A stretch of DNA of 13,665 bases, from the NCBI GenBank assembly GCA_001515955.1, contig LOES01000166.1, forward strand, positions 1 through 13,665, given 5' to 3'. This document shows, one piece after another, positions 1 to 7,787 of this stretch. The notes below the pieces were generated by a model, which saw only the letters and a program-made list of their open reading frames with translations, did not search any database and had not been told where the DNA came from. This DNA is from Clostridia bacterium BRH_c25. GTDB taxonomy: Bacteria > Bacillota_A > Clostridia > Lutisporales > Lutisporaceae. The position numbers and the translations under genes are program-made. Numbering within the stretch: the first letter of the stretch is position 1; each line of letters starts with the position of its first letter.

Positions 1-1
1 A

Positions 2-226
2 GGGGAGCTTCCCATTAAGAGCATGAGAATCTACAAAAAGTATTTTAAAGAAAATGATGTTCCCTTCAGATATTATCATTTATTGCAGCATGCAATTGAA
101 AGGGGCTTGGCAGTCCTTAAGAAGCGTGATCTTATGATTATGCTGGGAAGCGATGAAATGAATTCTGCACATAAGATCATTCATAGACAACTTAGACCCG
201 TAAGTGAACCCAAAAACCAAAGTTGA
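2..226 (+). CDS. 3' end of an unidentified gene, possibly the C-terminus of a Mur-ligase-like protein
   Basis: The reading frame is open from the first bases of the window (GELPIKS before the first ATG at 23) and stops with TGA at 224-226. This is therefore probably the last 74 codons of a longer gene that begins upstream, not a 67-residue protein. The segment HAIERGLAVLKKRDLMIMLG has the shape of the last helix-strand unit of Mur ligase or cyanophycin synthetase C-terminal domains, where a helix is followed by a hydrophobic strand ending in G. That resemblance is weak and the function is unassigned. The stop codon runs straight into a strong terminator, so this gene closes its transcription unit. 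Confidence 0.5.
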   Translation, partial: GELPIKSMRIYKKYFKENDVPFRYYHLLQHAIERGLAVLKKRDLMIMLGSDEMNSAHKIIHRQLRPVSEPKNQS

Positions 227-280
227 CATATTCCCGCCGCAGGAACTTTGATAAGTTACAGCGGCGGGAGTTTTTATGTC
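225..280 (+). terminator. Rho-independent terminator after the partial gene
   Basis: A perfect 9-bp GC-rich stem (232-240 with 261-269, core CCCGCCGC/GCGGCGGG) with a 20-nt loop is followed by TTTTT at 271-275. A further short pairing, GACATA 225-230 with TATGTC 275-280, flanks the stem. It overlaps the stop codon of the upstream gene and separates it from the SSB-like gene at 370. Confidence 0.85.
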
Positions 281-369
281 AAAAATAATTCATATTATAT
301 GATGAAAGTGAATATGTATACTGTAGGTTAAACCTGAAATACGCAAGAACAGGGAAAGGAGTGGGGCTT

Positions 370-1038
370 ATGACTGACAAGGTCATTGAGAGCAACAATG
401 TTACCGTATACGGGACGGTGACTTCCAAACCGGAGTTTAGCCATGAAATGTATGGCGAGGGTTTTTATACGGTATATCTGGAGGTTCCGAGACTGAGTGA
501 CATTTCTGATATACTTCCAATTACAATATCAGAGCGGCTCGTCCTTGGGCTCAATATTGATGTGGACTCAACTCTCCTCGTTGAAGGACAGCTGAGATCA
601 TACAATAAATATCAGGAAGGGAATAACAAGCTTATACTTACGGTATTTGCCAGAAATTTAAAACCCGTCGAGCAGGAAGTAAAGAATCCAAACCAGATTT
701 ATCTGGACGGCTACATATGCAAGAAGCCCATATACAGGACCACACCTTTTGGCCGTGAGATAACAGACATGCTGCTGGCGGTGAACAGGCCATACAACAA
801 ATCTGATTACATACCCTGCATAGCCTGGGGAAGAAATGCAAGATATTCTGAAAATCTAAAGGTAGGGGACAGGATCAGAATATGGGGCAGAATCCAGAGC
901 CGCAACTATCAGAAGAAGGTGTCTGAGGAAGAAATCATAACCAGAACTGCATATGAGGTTTCCATATCTAAAATGGAGGTGTATGATGCCGAGACAGGTG
1001 AAAGTGAAATAACCCAGGAGGAAGAGCCGGAAGAATAG
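370..1038 (+). CDS. Single-stranded DNA-binding protein with two OB-folds
   Basis: A 222-residue protein built of two similar beta-rich halves, each fitting an OB-fold. The first covers about residues 10-98. The second, about 108-204, has the clearer SSB signature (ICKKPIYRTTPFGREITDM, then IPCIAWGRNARY and GDRIRIWGRIQSR). Known SSBs carry one OB-fold and an acidic tail ending in DDDIPF or similar; here the tail is acidic (EITQEEEPEE) but lacks the hydrophobic tip that docks partner proteins. It may bind single-stranded DNA in a specialised role rather than as the main replicative SSB. I chose ATG 370 because AGGAG at 357-361 sits 8 nt before it; a GTG at 361 in the same frame would overlap that Shine-Dalgarno and adds only MGL. 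It lies alone between two terminators. Confidence 0.82.
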   Translation: MTDKVIESNNVTVYGTVTSKPEFSHEMYGEGFYTVYLEVPRLSDISDILPITISERLVLGLNIDVDSTLLVEGQLRSYNKYQEGNNKLILTVFARNLKPVEQEVKNPNQIYLDGYICKKPIYRTTPFGREITDMLLAVNRPYNKSDYIPCIAWGRNARYSENLKVGDRIRIWGRIQSRNYQKKVSEEEIITRTAYEVSISKMEVYDAETGESEITQEEEPEE

Positions 1039-1045
1039 GGTGAAT

Positions 1046-1078
1046 AAAAAGCGCAGGTGCTGCGGCATTGCGCTTTTT
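1046..1078 (+). terminator. Rho-independent terminator, likely two-way
   Basis: A perfect 10-bp inverted repeat, AAAAAGCGCA 1046-1055 and TGCGCTTTTT 1069-1078, lies 7 nt after the SSB-like stop codon. The A-run on one side and T-run on the other allow termination on both strands. It isolates the SSB-like gene from cobO. Confidence 0.85.
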
Positions 1079-1170
1079 GCATATTTTAGTTTAAATTATG
1101 CCGGAATCAAGCTATAATAACTATATATTAGCAAATGTTTTGCGTAAGATGAACGGAGGATATGATGATT

Positions 1171-1707
1171 ATGAAGCTTAAAAAGGGACTTATACAAGTA
1201 TATACAGGGGATGGGAAGGGTAAAACCACTGCAGCGTTGGGACAAGGGCTGAGATCCTGCGGAAGGGGCCTTAAGGTGCGCATGGTACAATTTTTGAAGG
1301 GCGGAGATACAGGGGAGCTTCATAGTGTGGAAAAGCTGCATCCTTTATTTGAGATATTCAGGTTTGAAAAGGAAAGAGGCTTCTTCTGGACACTTTCCGA
1401 ACAGGAAAAGAGTGAGCTGAAGGAAGATATAGAAAGAGGCTTCAAATTTATAAAAAGAGTGGTTGCAAATAATGAATGCGATGTTCTGATAATTGATGAG
1501 CTGTTAGGAGTATTGGGCAATAAACTCCTGGAAATCAATGAGGTGGTTGAACTTCTAAAATCAAAACCTGATACAATGGAGATAATTATTACCGGAAGAA
1601 ATGTTCCAAAGGAAATTGTTGATATAGCTGACTTGGTGACAGAAATGAAGGAGATAAAGCATTACTTCAATAACGGCATGCCTGCAAGGGAAGGTATCGA
1701 ATCATAG
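1171..1707 (+). CDS. cobO: Corrinoid adenosyltransferase (CobO/BtuR family)
   Basis: It transfers the 5'-deoxyadenosyl group of ATP to the cobalt of cob(I)yrinic acid a,c-diamide or salvaged corrinoids to make adenosylcobamides in the cytoplasm. The P-loop GDGKGKTT is at residues 13-20 near the N-terminus, as is typical of this family. It is followed by VQFLKGG (39-45), the acidic strand VLIIDELLGVL (105-115), TGRN (141-144) and the C-terminal VTEMKEIKHYF...AREGIE block. At 178 residues it has normal family length. Three ATGs compete: 1162 is only 2 nt from GGAGG (1155-1159), 1165 is 5 nt away and 1171 is 11 nt away. I prefer 1171 because family members begin a few residues before GLIQVYTGDGKGKTT, but 1165 is equally possible. 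No other cobalamin gene is nearby. It is 22 nt upstream of the YitT gene and probably cotranscribed with it. Confidence 0.9.
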   Translation: MKLKKGLIQVYTGDGKGKTTAALGQGLRSCGRGLKVRMVQFLKGGDTGELHSVEKLHPLFEIFRFEKERGFFWTLSEQEKSELKEDIERGFKFIKRVVANNECDVLIIDELLGVLGNKLLEINEVVELLKSKPDTMEIIITGRNVPKEIVDIADLVTEMKEIKHYFNNGMPAREGIES

Positions 1708-1729
1708 TATATGATAAAGAGGGGATAAC

Positions 1730-2602
1730 ATGAAAATTTTTGACAGAATTTATAGCAGCAAGTATAGATACGTACTGATGTTTTTTATGATAATACTGGG
1801 GGGAGCCATAGGAGGAATATCCTTCAATGTATTTCTGATACCGCATAAGCTACTGAGCGGTGGTGTCAGTGGTATAGCACTGATCCTGAAGTATATTTTT
1901 GACCTTAACCCGGGGGTGCTGATATTTGTCTTCAATATACCGATTTTTTTAGCAGGCTATAAATTCGTAGACAGAGAATTTATAATCTTAAGCCTTATCG
2001 GTATGACTGCGTTTTCTGTTTCCATCGATATGTTCTCATTCTTAAGAAACGTTATATATATTGATGATACTCTGTTGTCATGCCTTTACGGTGGAGTCCT
2101 GAACGGCATAGGCATGGGCATAGTATTCAGGAATAGAGCTTCACAGGGCGGAATTGACATTATAGCGGTTATCGTAAAAAAGTATTTTTCCATGAATCTT
2201 GGAAGCACATCCTTGATAATAAACTTTGGAATAGTGGCGGTTGCTTCTGTATTTTACGGTTTGAAGCTTGCAATGTATACGCTGGTATCAATGTATGTAG
2301 CATCGGCAGTGCTTGACAGAGTGCAGCAAGGCTTTGGAAGAAGCAAATCAGTAATGATAATCACGGACAACGAGCAGCAGGTCGCTGATGCAATACTTCA
2401 AACACTGGACAGAGGAGTTACATACCTGGAAGGTGAGGGAGCTTATACAAAAAATAAGAAGAGGGTTATATACTGCATAGTGACATTGAATCAGCTGTCA
2501 AAGCTGAAGCAGATAGTCAGTGAGGCGGACAGCAACGCATTCATGACGGTGAGCGATACCTCAGAGGTCCTGGGCCACGGTTTTGTACAAAGAGGGATAT
2601 AA
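1730..2602 (+). CDS. YitT-family membrane protein (DUF161 plus DUF2179)
   Basis: A 290-residue integral membrane protein. Hydrophobic segments cover most of residues 13-195 (for example 14-34, 46-60, 62-78, 86-103, 115-133, 160-176), with the family motif PHKLLSGGVSGIA at 38-50 and RNRASQGGIDIIA at 134-146. From about residue 205 the protein turns soluble and matches DUF2179 (VTYLEGEGAYTKNKKRVIYCIV at 230-251, then a helix and FMTVSDTSEVLGHGF). The family is common in Firmicutes, often in several copies, and its transport substrate is not established. Start ATG 1730 has a GAGGGG ribosome binding site. It follows cobO closely and ends at a terminator facing the lysC end. Confidence 0.88.
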   Translation: MKIFDRIYSSKYRYVLMFFMIILGGAIGGISFNVFLIPHKLLSGGVSGIALILKYIFDLNPGVLIFVFNIPIFLAGYKFVDREFIILSLIGMTAFSVSIDMFSFLRNVIYIDDTLLSCLYGGVLNGIGMGIVFRNRASQGGIDIIAVIVKKYFSMNLGSTSLIINFGIVAVASVFYGLKLAMYTLVSMYVASAVLDRVQQGFGRSKSVMIITDNEQQVADAILQTLDRGVTYLEGEGAYTKNKKRVIYCIVTLNQLSKLKQIVSEADSNAFMTVSDTSEVLGHGFVQRGI

Positions 2603-2605
2603 GGC

Positions 2606-2630
2606 AGATACGAGATACGAGATACGAGAT
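2606..2630 (+). repeat. 7-bp tandem repeat AGATACG, about 3.6 copies
   Basis: Three exact copies of AGATACG (2606-2612, 2613-2619, 2620-2626) and a partial fourth (AGAT) start 3 nt after the TAA of the YitT gene. The same unit recurs right after another stop codon at 11939. It is not an inverted repeat and has no visible coding role. Confidence 0.9.
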
Positions 2631-2659
2631 TGAGTAGGTCGATGGAGTAAGATAGATAA

Positions 2660-2697
2660 AAAGCATGTATTGGAGTAAATACTCTTTTACATGCTTT
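2660..2697. terminator. Two-way terminator between the YitT gene and lysC
   Basis: A 10-bp perfect stem (AAAGCATGTA 2660-2669, TACATGCTTT 2688-2697) has a smaller inner pairing GAGTA/TACTC (2673-2677, 2680-2684). An A-run lies on the left and a T-rich stretch on the right, so it can end both the + strand YitT transcript and the - strand lysine operon, whose last stop is at 2719. Confidence 0.8.
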
Positions 2698-2718
2698 CTT
2701 TATTACGTTTATCAGCTT

Positions 2719-3924
2719 CTATAGATCAAATTCTCTTGCGATAGCTTCGATAGCCTTTTTAACATCATCGGGGTTGATAACGTATGATATCTTTATTTCA
2801 GAGGTAGTTACTATACTGACCGGAATGTTGTTCTCTGCAAGGAGGTTGAACACTTTGGCAGCGACCCCTGACTGGCTGTTCATACCAAGCCCGACTACCG
2901 ACAGCTTGGATATGTTTTCGTAAGCCTCATAGCTGAAGGTGAATATTTTATCCTTGAAGCTGTCCAGTACTATAGAAGCCTGGTATAAGTCTGTTTTGGG
3001 AAGAGTAAAGGAAATATTCACAAGTTTGTTGACCGGGAAGGTCTGACTTATCATATCTATATTAATTTCTTTGTTTGCAATGCTTTGAAATATCTCTGCA
3101 ATTACCCTGATATCATGGGGTACGCCGTTCAAGGTAATAATAGCCTCATCGTTGTTTACCGCTAGGCCTGTTATAGCTGTATTCTCCATTGTATTATCCA
3201 TCTCCTTTATGAGAGTACCTGGGATATCACCCGTATTGAGGGCTACAAGCACAGGGACCTTGTATTTCTCTGCAAGCTCTATTGATCTGGAATGCATCAC
3301 ACTGGCTCCTGAGCTTGCCATTTCCAGCATTTCTTCATAGCTTATACACTCAAGCTTTCTGGCTCCGGGATAAAGCCTGGGGTCTATGGTATAAATACCA
3401 TCAACATCCGTATATATTTCACATTGGGCATTAAGCTTCGCAGCCAGTGCAACTGCGGTTGTGTCCGAGCCGCCTCTGCCCAAAGTAGTTATCTCATTAT
3501 CTTCATTCACTCCCTGAAAGCCTGCGACAATTACTATTTTACCCTTGTCAAGCTCCTTGTGTATTTTTTGCTCATTTATTTCTGCTATTCTTGACTTGGT
3601 ATGAGAGCCCTCTGTTTTTATCCCCAACTGATGTCCGGTAAATGACACGGCTTCTGCACCGGCATGGTTAAGGGCAATTGACAATAAGGACATTGATATC
3701 TGCTCTCCGGTGGCCATAAGAACATCAAGCTCCCGTTTGTGCGGATCGGGAGTTATATCGTATGCCATACGGACAAGGTTGTCGGTAGTTTTCCCCATGG
3801 CCGAAACTACAACTACAATTTCATTTCCATCGGATTTCCTGTTTATTAAACGTTCTGCAATATAATTTATTTTCTCTATTGATTCAACGGAGGTGCCTCC
3901 GTATTTTTGTACGATAATGGCCAT
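2719..3924 (-). CDS. lysC: Aspartate kinase with two ACT domains
   Basis: It phosphorylates L-aspartate with ATP to give 4-aspartyl phosphate, the entry step to lysine, threonine, methionine and diaminopimelate. The 401 residues match monofunctional aspartokinases. The amino-acid kinase domain comes first, with QKYGGTSV (6-13), GRGGSDTTA (149-157) and YTDVDGIYTIDPR (171-183). Two ACT domains follow from about 260 (TGLAVNNDEAIITLNGVP) and about 343 (LSVVGLGMNSQSGVAAKVF), the usual sites of lysine or threonine feedback; which effector binds cannot be told from sequence. It is the last gene of the operon, 13 nt after dapH. The nearest ribosome binding site (AGGA) overlaps the dapH TAG stop, which suggests coupled translation. 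It is controlled with the operon by the lysine riboswitch. Confidence 0.96.
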   Translation of the reverse strand: MAIIVQKYGGTSVESIEKINYIAERLINRKSDGNEIVVVVSAMGKTTDNLVRMAYDITPDPHKRELDVLMATGEQISMSLLSIALNHAGAEAVSFTGHQLGIKTEGSHTKSRIAEINEQKIHKELDKGKIVIVAGFQGVNEDNEITTLGRGGSDTTAVALAAKLNAQCEIYTDVDGIYTIDPRLYPGARKLECISYEEMLEMASSGASVMHSRSIELAEKYKVPVLVALNTGDIPGTLIKEMDNTMENTAITGLAVNNDEAIITLNGVPHDIRVIAEIFQSIANKEINIDMISQTFPVNKLVNISFTLPKTDLYQASIVLDSFKDKIFTFSYEAYENISKLSVVGLGMNSQSGVAAKVFNLLAENNIPVSIVTTSEIKISYVINPDDVKKAIEAIAREFDL

Positions 3925-3937
3925 TTGGTATCACATC

Positions 3938-4654
3938 CTAACCTCTTAGATCATCTAATATTTTCTTTTTGTCCGTACCTAAATCCTTAACATTTTTTAT
4001 CATTCTTGCAGGAATTCCAGCTACAACAGTATCAGGCTCCACATCCTTTGTGACAACAGAACCCGCTGCTACAACTGCGCCTTTTCCAATATGTACGCCC
4101 TCAAGAACAACGGCATTTGCTCCCACAAGTACATTATCCTCAATTACCACAGGGTCGGCACTGGGGGGTTCAAGAACACCGGCAAGTACGGCACCGGCAC
4201 CTATGTGGCAGTTGTTGCCTACGGTAGCTCTTGCCCCAAGCACCGCATTCATATCAATCATTGTACTTTCTCCAATCTCAGCACCGATATTTATTATTGC
4301 ACCCATCATTACAACTGCATTCTTATGTATCAGTACTTTATCCCTTATGACTGCACCCGGCTCAATCCTGGCATCAACATATCTGGTATCCAGTAAAGGT
4401 ATGGCTGAATTTCTTCTGTCATATTCAAGTTCAAAGCTTGTTATTATATTTTTATTATCGGATAAGAATTTTTCTATATCTGAATGTTCCCCGAACAGCA
4501 CCCAGAAGTTTTCAGAACCATAAGACCTTATACTGCCAGGATCGGCTCCTTTTAAGCTGCCATTTACATAGGCCTTGACAGGGGTGACTTTCCTGGCTTC
4601 TTTTATATATGCAGCTATTTCATAGGGATCGGTGATTCCAAATTTCTGATTCAT
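3938..4654 (-). CDS. dapH: Tetrahydrodipicolinate N-acetyltransferase
   Basis: It acetylates 2,3,4,5-tetrahydrodipicolinate with acetyl-CoA to give N-acetyl-2-amino-6-oxopimelate, committing this organism to the acetylase branch of diaminopimelate synthesis. Many annotations call this gene dapD. At 238 residues it has the length of the acetyl-type enzyme (B. subtilis YkuQ) and the same layout. An alpha/beta N-terminal domain (1-88) is followed by a left-handed beta-helix of hexapeptide repeats (about 89-220, for example [19 protein letters not shown] and [17 protein letters not shown]) and the acyltransferase ending AGIPARMIK. The ATG overlaps the dapB stop by one base (TAATG), and AAGGAG 8 nt before it lies inside dapB, so translation is coupled. 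Confidence 0.95.
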   Translation of the reverse strand: MNQKFGITDPYEIAAYIKEARKVTPVKAYVNGSLKGADPGSIRSYGSENFWVLFGEHSDIEKFLSDNKNIITSFELEYDRRNSAIPLLDTRYVDARIEPGAVIRDKVLIHKNAVVMMGAIINIGAEIGESTMIDMNAVLGARATVGNNCHIGAGAVLAGVLEPPSADPVVIEDNVLVGANAVVLEGVHIGKGAVVAAGSVVTKDVEPDTVVAGIPARMIKNVKDLGTDKKKILDDLRG

Positions 4655-5421
4655 TATATCAACTCCTTAAGCATACTTTTCATATTATAAAATCCATTGG
4701 GTTTTGAAGCGGTATAAAGAGCCGCTCTTATTGCACCGCGTCCCAAAATATCACGGGAGATGGCGGTGTGCTTTATTTCAATAATTTCATCCGCTCCTGC
4801 GAAAAACACTGTGTGCTCACCGGGAATAGTGCCGCCTCTTATAACTGATATGCCTATTTCCCCAGGCTTTCGCTTTCCGTTTACCTTTGATCTGTCATAA
4901 ACAAGCTCCATGGAACTATTGACGTGGCTTTTCAGCTCCTCGGCTATCATAAGGGCCGTACCGCTTGGAGCATCCGTTTTTTCGTTGTGATGCTTTTCCA
5001 GTATTTCTATGTCGTATCCTTCTCCCAGGGTTGAGGCGGCTTTTAATACAAGATCAATAAGCACACTGATTCCGAAGGTCATGTTGGCGGATACAAATAC
5101 AGGAACAGAAGCGGAGGCTTGTCTCAGCATTTCATAGTCTTTCTCGGACAGCCCTGTAGTTCCTACTACCAGAGCTGTCCGACGTTCAACACAATACGCT
5201 ACAGCTTCAGGAAGCGTTTCAGGACTTGAAAAGTCCAATACAACATCGACTTCAGCTACTTCAGCTTCCTTGAAGCTTTTATATACAGGATATGGATTCT
5301 GCAGCGCTGCTGGATTCCTTGTTACTCCGGCTGTTATACTGATATCCTCATATTCATTTACAAGCCCTGTAATTACCTTGCCCATTTTACCGTTGCAGCC
5401 GTTCATTAGTATCTTAATCAA
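4654..5421 (-). CDS. dapB: 4-hydroxy-tetrahydrodipicolinate reductase
   Basis: It reduces the DapA product to tetrahydrodipicolinate with NAD(P)H. The 255-residue protein has the Rossmann motif NGCNGKMG at 7-14, the family signature [15 protein letters not shown] holding the catalytic His pair and Lys, and RGGTIPGEH of the substrate pocket. The start is TTG at 5421: AGGGGG lies 8 nt upstream, overlapping the end of dapA, and starting there keeps the first beta strand (IKILMNG) that the later ATG would lose. dapA ends 5 nt upstream and dapH begins within the stop codon, so the three genes are tightly coupled. Confidence 0.95.
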   Translation of the reverse strand: MIKILMNGCNGKMGKVITGLVNEYEDISITAGVTRNPAALQNPYPVYKSFKEAEVAEVDVVLDFSSPETLPEAVAYCVERRTALVVGTTGLSEKDYEMLRQASASVPVFVSANMTFGISVLIDLVLKAASTLGEGYDIEILEKHHNEKTDAPSGTALMIAEELKSHVNSSMELVYDRSKVNGKRKPGEIGISVIRGGTIPGEHTVFFAGADEIIEIKHTAISRDILGRGAIRAALYTASKPNGFYNMKSMLKELI

Positions 5422-5426
5422 ATCTT

Positions 5427-6314
5427 CTACCCCCTAATCTCAAATCCGTAATTTACCAGTTCATTCCTAAGACGCTCCAGATTCTTTTCTGTCATGTCTA
5501 TAAGCGGGAGTCTCAGATTTCCAACATTATAGCCAAGAAGATTCATAGCCGTTTTTACCGGAATCGGATTGACTTCGCAAAAAAGAGCATCATTCAGAGG
5601 TTTTATTCCAAGCTGAAGCTCCATAGCACGCTTAGTATCACCGTCGAGGAAGCTTGCCACCATATCGTGCATTACGCCCGGTGCGATGTTTGCCACTACT
5701 GAGATGACACCAATTCCACCAACTGAGAGGAGGGGAACAACCTGGTCATCATTGCCGGAATACATACAGAAGTTTTCATTACAGAACATACCTATTTCAG
5801 CAACCTGACTGATATTTCCGCTGGCTTCCTTCACACCGCCGATGTTTTTATGCTTTGACAGAGTTCTTAAGGTATCGGCATTGATGTTGAGACCAGTCCT
5901 TCCGGGAACATTATAAATTATCACGGGAATATTGATGGAATCTGCTATTGCTGTATAATGAGCAATAAGCCCTTTTTGTGTAGTCTTGTTGTAGTAAGGT
6001 GTTACGCATAATACTCCGTTGCAGCCTACTGATTCTGCATATTTGGAAAGTCCGATAGAATGCTGTGTATCATTGCTGCCTGTGCCTGCAATAACTGGTA
6101 TTCTTCCGGAAATTTTTTCAACGGTATATTTATATGCAGCCTTTTTTTCATCATCCGACATAGTGGGTGCTTCACCCGTTGTGCCGCATATTATTATAGC
6201 ATCTGTGCCATTGACTAAGTGCCATTCCAAGAGTTCTCCAAGCTTTTCAAAGTCAACTCCCTTGTCATTGAAAGGGGTAACAATTGCAACTCCTGAACCT
6301 TTAAATAGTGCCAT
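5427..6314 (-). CDS. dapA: 4-hydroxy-tetrahydrodipicolinate synthase
   Basis: It condenses pyruvate with aspartate semialdehyde through a Schiff base. The 295-residue TIM barrel has GTTGE at 44-48, Tyr134 in YNVPGRTG (134-141, with Arg139) and the Schiff-base Lys162 in GGVKEASGN, all as in active DHDPS enzymes. The start ATG is preceded by GGAG at good spacing. It is 27 nt after asd and 5 nt before dapB. In spore formers the pathway also supplies dipicolinate, but no spoVF gene is in the window. Confidence 0.96.
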   Translation of the reverse strand: MALFKGSGVAIVTPFNDKGVDFEKLGELLEWHLVNGTDAIIICGTTGEAPTMSDDEKKAAYKYTVEKISGRIPVIAGTGSNDTQHSIGLSKYAESVGCNGVLCVTPYYNKTTQKGLIAHYTAIADSINIPVIIYNVPGRTGLNINADTLRTLSKHKNIGGVKEASGNISQVAEIGMFCNENFCMYSGNDDQVVPLLSVGGIGVISVVANIAPGVMHDMVASFLDGDTKRAMELQLGIKPLNDALFCEVNPIPVKTAMNLLGYNVGNLRLPLIDMTEKNLERLRNELVNYGFEIRG

Positions 6315-6341
6315 CGAAAATTCTCCTCACATAATAATTTA

Positions 6342-7337
6342 CTACAAATTATTCTTGATTAATAATTCGGCAATCTGCACAGCATTCGTAGCTGCGCCTT
6401 TTCTTACATTATCTGCAACTACCCAAAGATTTATTCCATATTCTACCGAGTAGTCCCTTCGTATTCTGCCGACAAAAACTTCATTCCTGCCTGCTGCATT
6501 TGTTGCAAGAGGATAGATGTTGTTTGCCGGATCATCCTGGAGCACGATCCCCGGACTTCTGCTTATAAGCTTTTTTAGCTTATCAATATCGAAGTCATTT
6601 TCAAATTCCACGTTAATTGCTTCAGAATGTCCGTAGTATACAGGAACTCGCACTGTAGTAGCCGTTATTTTCAGCTTTTGGTCATCAAAGATTTTTTTTG
6701 TTTCCTCAATCATCTTGATTTCTTCTTTTGTATATCCATTTTCAAGGAATACATCGATATGAGGCAGGCAGTTATAAGCTATAGAGTGGGGATAGGCTTT
6801 TGCACTGCCGCCTTTTATTCCTTCCTCCAAGTCAGCTACGCCCTTCTGGCCGGTTCCCGAAACAGATTGATAAGTAGAATATACAATTCTTTTAATGCCG
6901 TATTTGTCATGAAGAGGCTTAAGTGCAACTACCGCCTGAATAGTTGAACAATTCGGGTTGGCAATTATTCCATTGTGATTTTTTATTGCATGGGGATTTA
7001 CCTCCGGCACAATAAGAGGTACATCCTCATCCATACGGAAGGCACTGCTGTTGTCTATTACTACAGCACCTTTGGAAGCTGCTATTGGAGAGTATCTTTT
7101 GCTTGTATCTCCCCCGGCAGAAAAAAGAGCAATGTCTATATGTCTGTCGAAAGAGCTGTCTGTAAGCTCTTCTACTACATACTCCATATCATTGAAGGTT
7201 ACTTTGCTGCCAGCTGATTTTGCACTGGCAAAGGCATAAAAATTATTTATTGGAAACTGTTTTTCCTCAAGCACCTTGAGAAACATTCTTCCAACCATTC
7301 CTGTTGCTCCAACTACTGCCACATCATACTTGTTCAT
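6342..7337 (-). CDS. asd: Aspartate-semialdehyde dehydrogenase
   Basis: It reduces 4-aspartyl phosphate to aspartate semialdehyde with NADPH. The 331-residue protein shows the nucleotide-binding GATGMVG (10-16), the catalytic Cys130 in NPNCSTIQ, Gln157 in YQSVSGTGQKG, and Arg230 and His237 in RVPVYYGHSEA. I chose ATG 7337 because AAGGAGG (7345-7351) lies 7 nt before it and the protein then begins MNKYDVAVVGATG as expected. An in-frame ATG at 7376 would add 13 residues with no family counterpart and no ribosome binding site. It is the first gene of the lysine operon, directly downstream of the lysine riboswitch. Confidence 0.96.
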   Translation of the reverse strand: MNKYDVAVVGATGMVGRMFLKVLEEKQFPINNFYAFASAKSAGSKVTFNDMEYVVEELTDSSFDRHIDIALFSAGGDTSKRYSPIAASKGAVVIDNSSAFRMDEDVPLIVPEVNPHAIKNHNGIIANPNCSTIQAVVALKPLHDKYGIKRIVYSTYQSVSGTGQKGVADLEEGIKGGSAKAYPHSIAYNCLPHIDVFLENGYTKEEIKMIEETKKIFDDQKLKITATTVRVPVYYGHSEAINVEFENDFDIDKLKKLISRSPGIVLQDDPANNIYPLATNAAGRNEVFVGRIRRDYSVEYGINLWVVADNVRKGAATNAVQIAELLIKNNL

Positions 7338-7465
7338 TAATAATCCTCCTTGTAAGGTGATTTTGAAATCAGACATTTTTTCTTAAGGCTGCCTCCCGTA
7401 GGAATCCACATCCGGTAGAGCAGAACTTATGTGCAGCCGGTTTCAAAACACCCTTTGATAAATTG

Positions 7466-7494
7466 AAAAAGCCAGCCCCATTTAAAAAGCTGAC
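7466..7494 (-). terminator. Regulated terminator of the lysine riboswitch
   Basis: Read on the - strand, GTCAGC (7494-7489) pairs with GCTGGC (7476-7471) with one G-U pair, across a 12-nt loop, and TTTTT follows (7470-7466). The 5' arm overlaps bases that can instead pair with the riboswitch P1 region, so this is the off-state element of the switch. Confidence 0.85.
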
Positions 7495-7540
7495 ATGAAA
7501 AATATATCTATTCAGGGTAAAGCTGAATAAACACACTTAC

Positions 7541-7730
7541 TCATGTATAGCTCTCCACCGGAAGTTGTGCATGACTCTCCGGTGACAGTCCAGACGCTGT
7601 TAACGAATGAACCAGGTCAGAACGTAGTGGTGTATTTCTGCCTTCGGCGCTTTTACCTTTTTGGATATTCGGGAAACCACAGCCCAAAGATAGAATACCC
7701 ATACTTTTTAAAAGCGCGCCTCTATCCAAG
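7541..7730 (-). promoter_or_regulatory. Lysine riboswitch (L-box) aptamer
   Basis: On the - strand the order of conserved blocks matches the L-box aptamer of B. subtilis lysC as I know it: GATAGAGG (7726-7719), AGTATG (7705-7700), GCGCCGAAGG (7650-7641), CTGTCACCGG (7588-7579) and GGAGAGCTAT (7556-7547). The last block closes P1 against GATAG, and CACCGG/CCGGTG (7584-7579 with 7561-7556) forms the last arm. The expression platform follows: P1-side ACATGA (7546-7541) can pair with TCATGT (7498-7493), which overlaps the terminator stem, around a 7-bp hairpin (7529-7523 with 7515-7509). Lysine binding should hold P1, free the terminator and shut off asd-dapA-dapB-dapH-lysC. Confidence 0.95.
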
Positions 7731-7758
7731 AATAGAAGGTTTTAAATAAATTAGAATA

Positions 7759-7787
7759 ATACTATCATAGGGAAAAAAACGTGTCAA
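7759..7787 (-). promoter_or_regulatory. Sigma-A-type promoter of the lysine operon
   Basis: On the - strand a perfect -35 TTGACA (7787-7782) is followed after exactly 17 nt by TAGTAT (7764-7759), 4 of 6 to the -10 consensus. Transcription would start near 7752, about 25 nt before the riboswitch aptamer, as expected for a leader RNA. Confidence 0.8.

Noticed and set aside
3969..4523. 184-codon open frame antisense to dapH
   Set aside because: A mirror of the hexapeptide-repeat coding sequence; Ser/Thr/Pro-rich composition and no ribosome binding site.
7338..7376. Extended 344-residue form of Asd starting at 7376
   Set aside because: It would place the strong AAGGAGG site inside the coding sequence and add 13 residues without family support.
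7541..7729. 62-codon open frame on the - strand
   Set aside because: It is the lysine riboswitch aptamer itself; the conserved L-box blocks explain the sequence and there is no ribosome binding site.
7543..7749. 68-codon open frame on the + strand
   Set aside because: Antisense to the riboswitch, no ribosome binding site and no protein-like composition.
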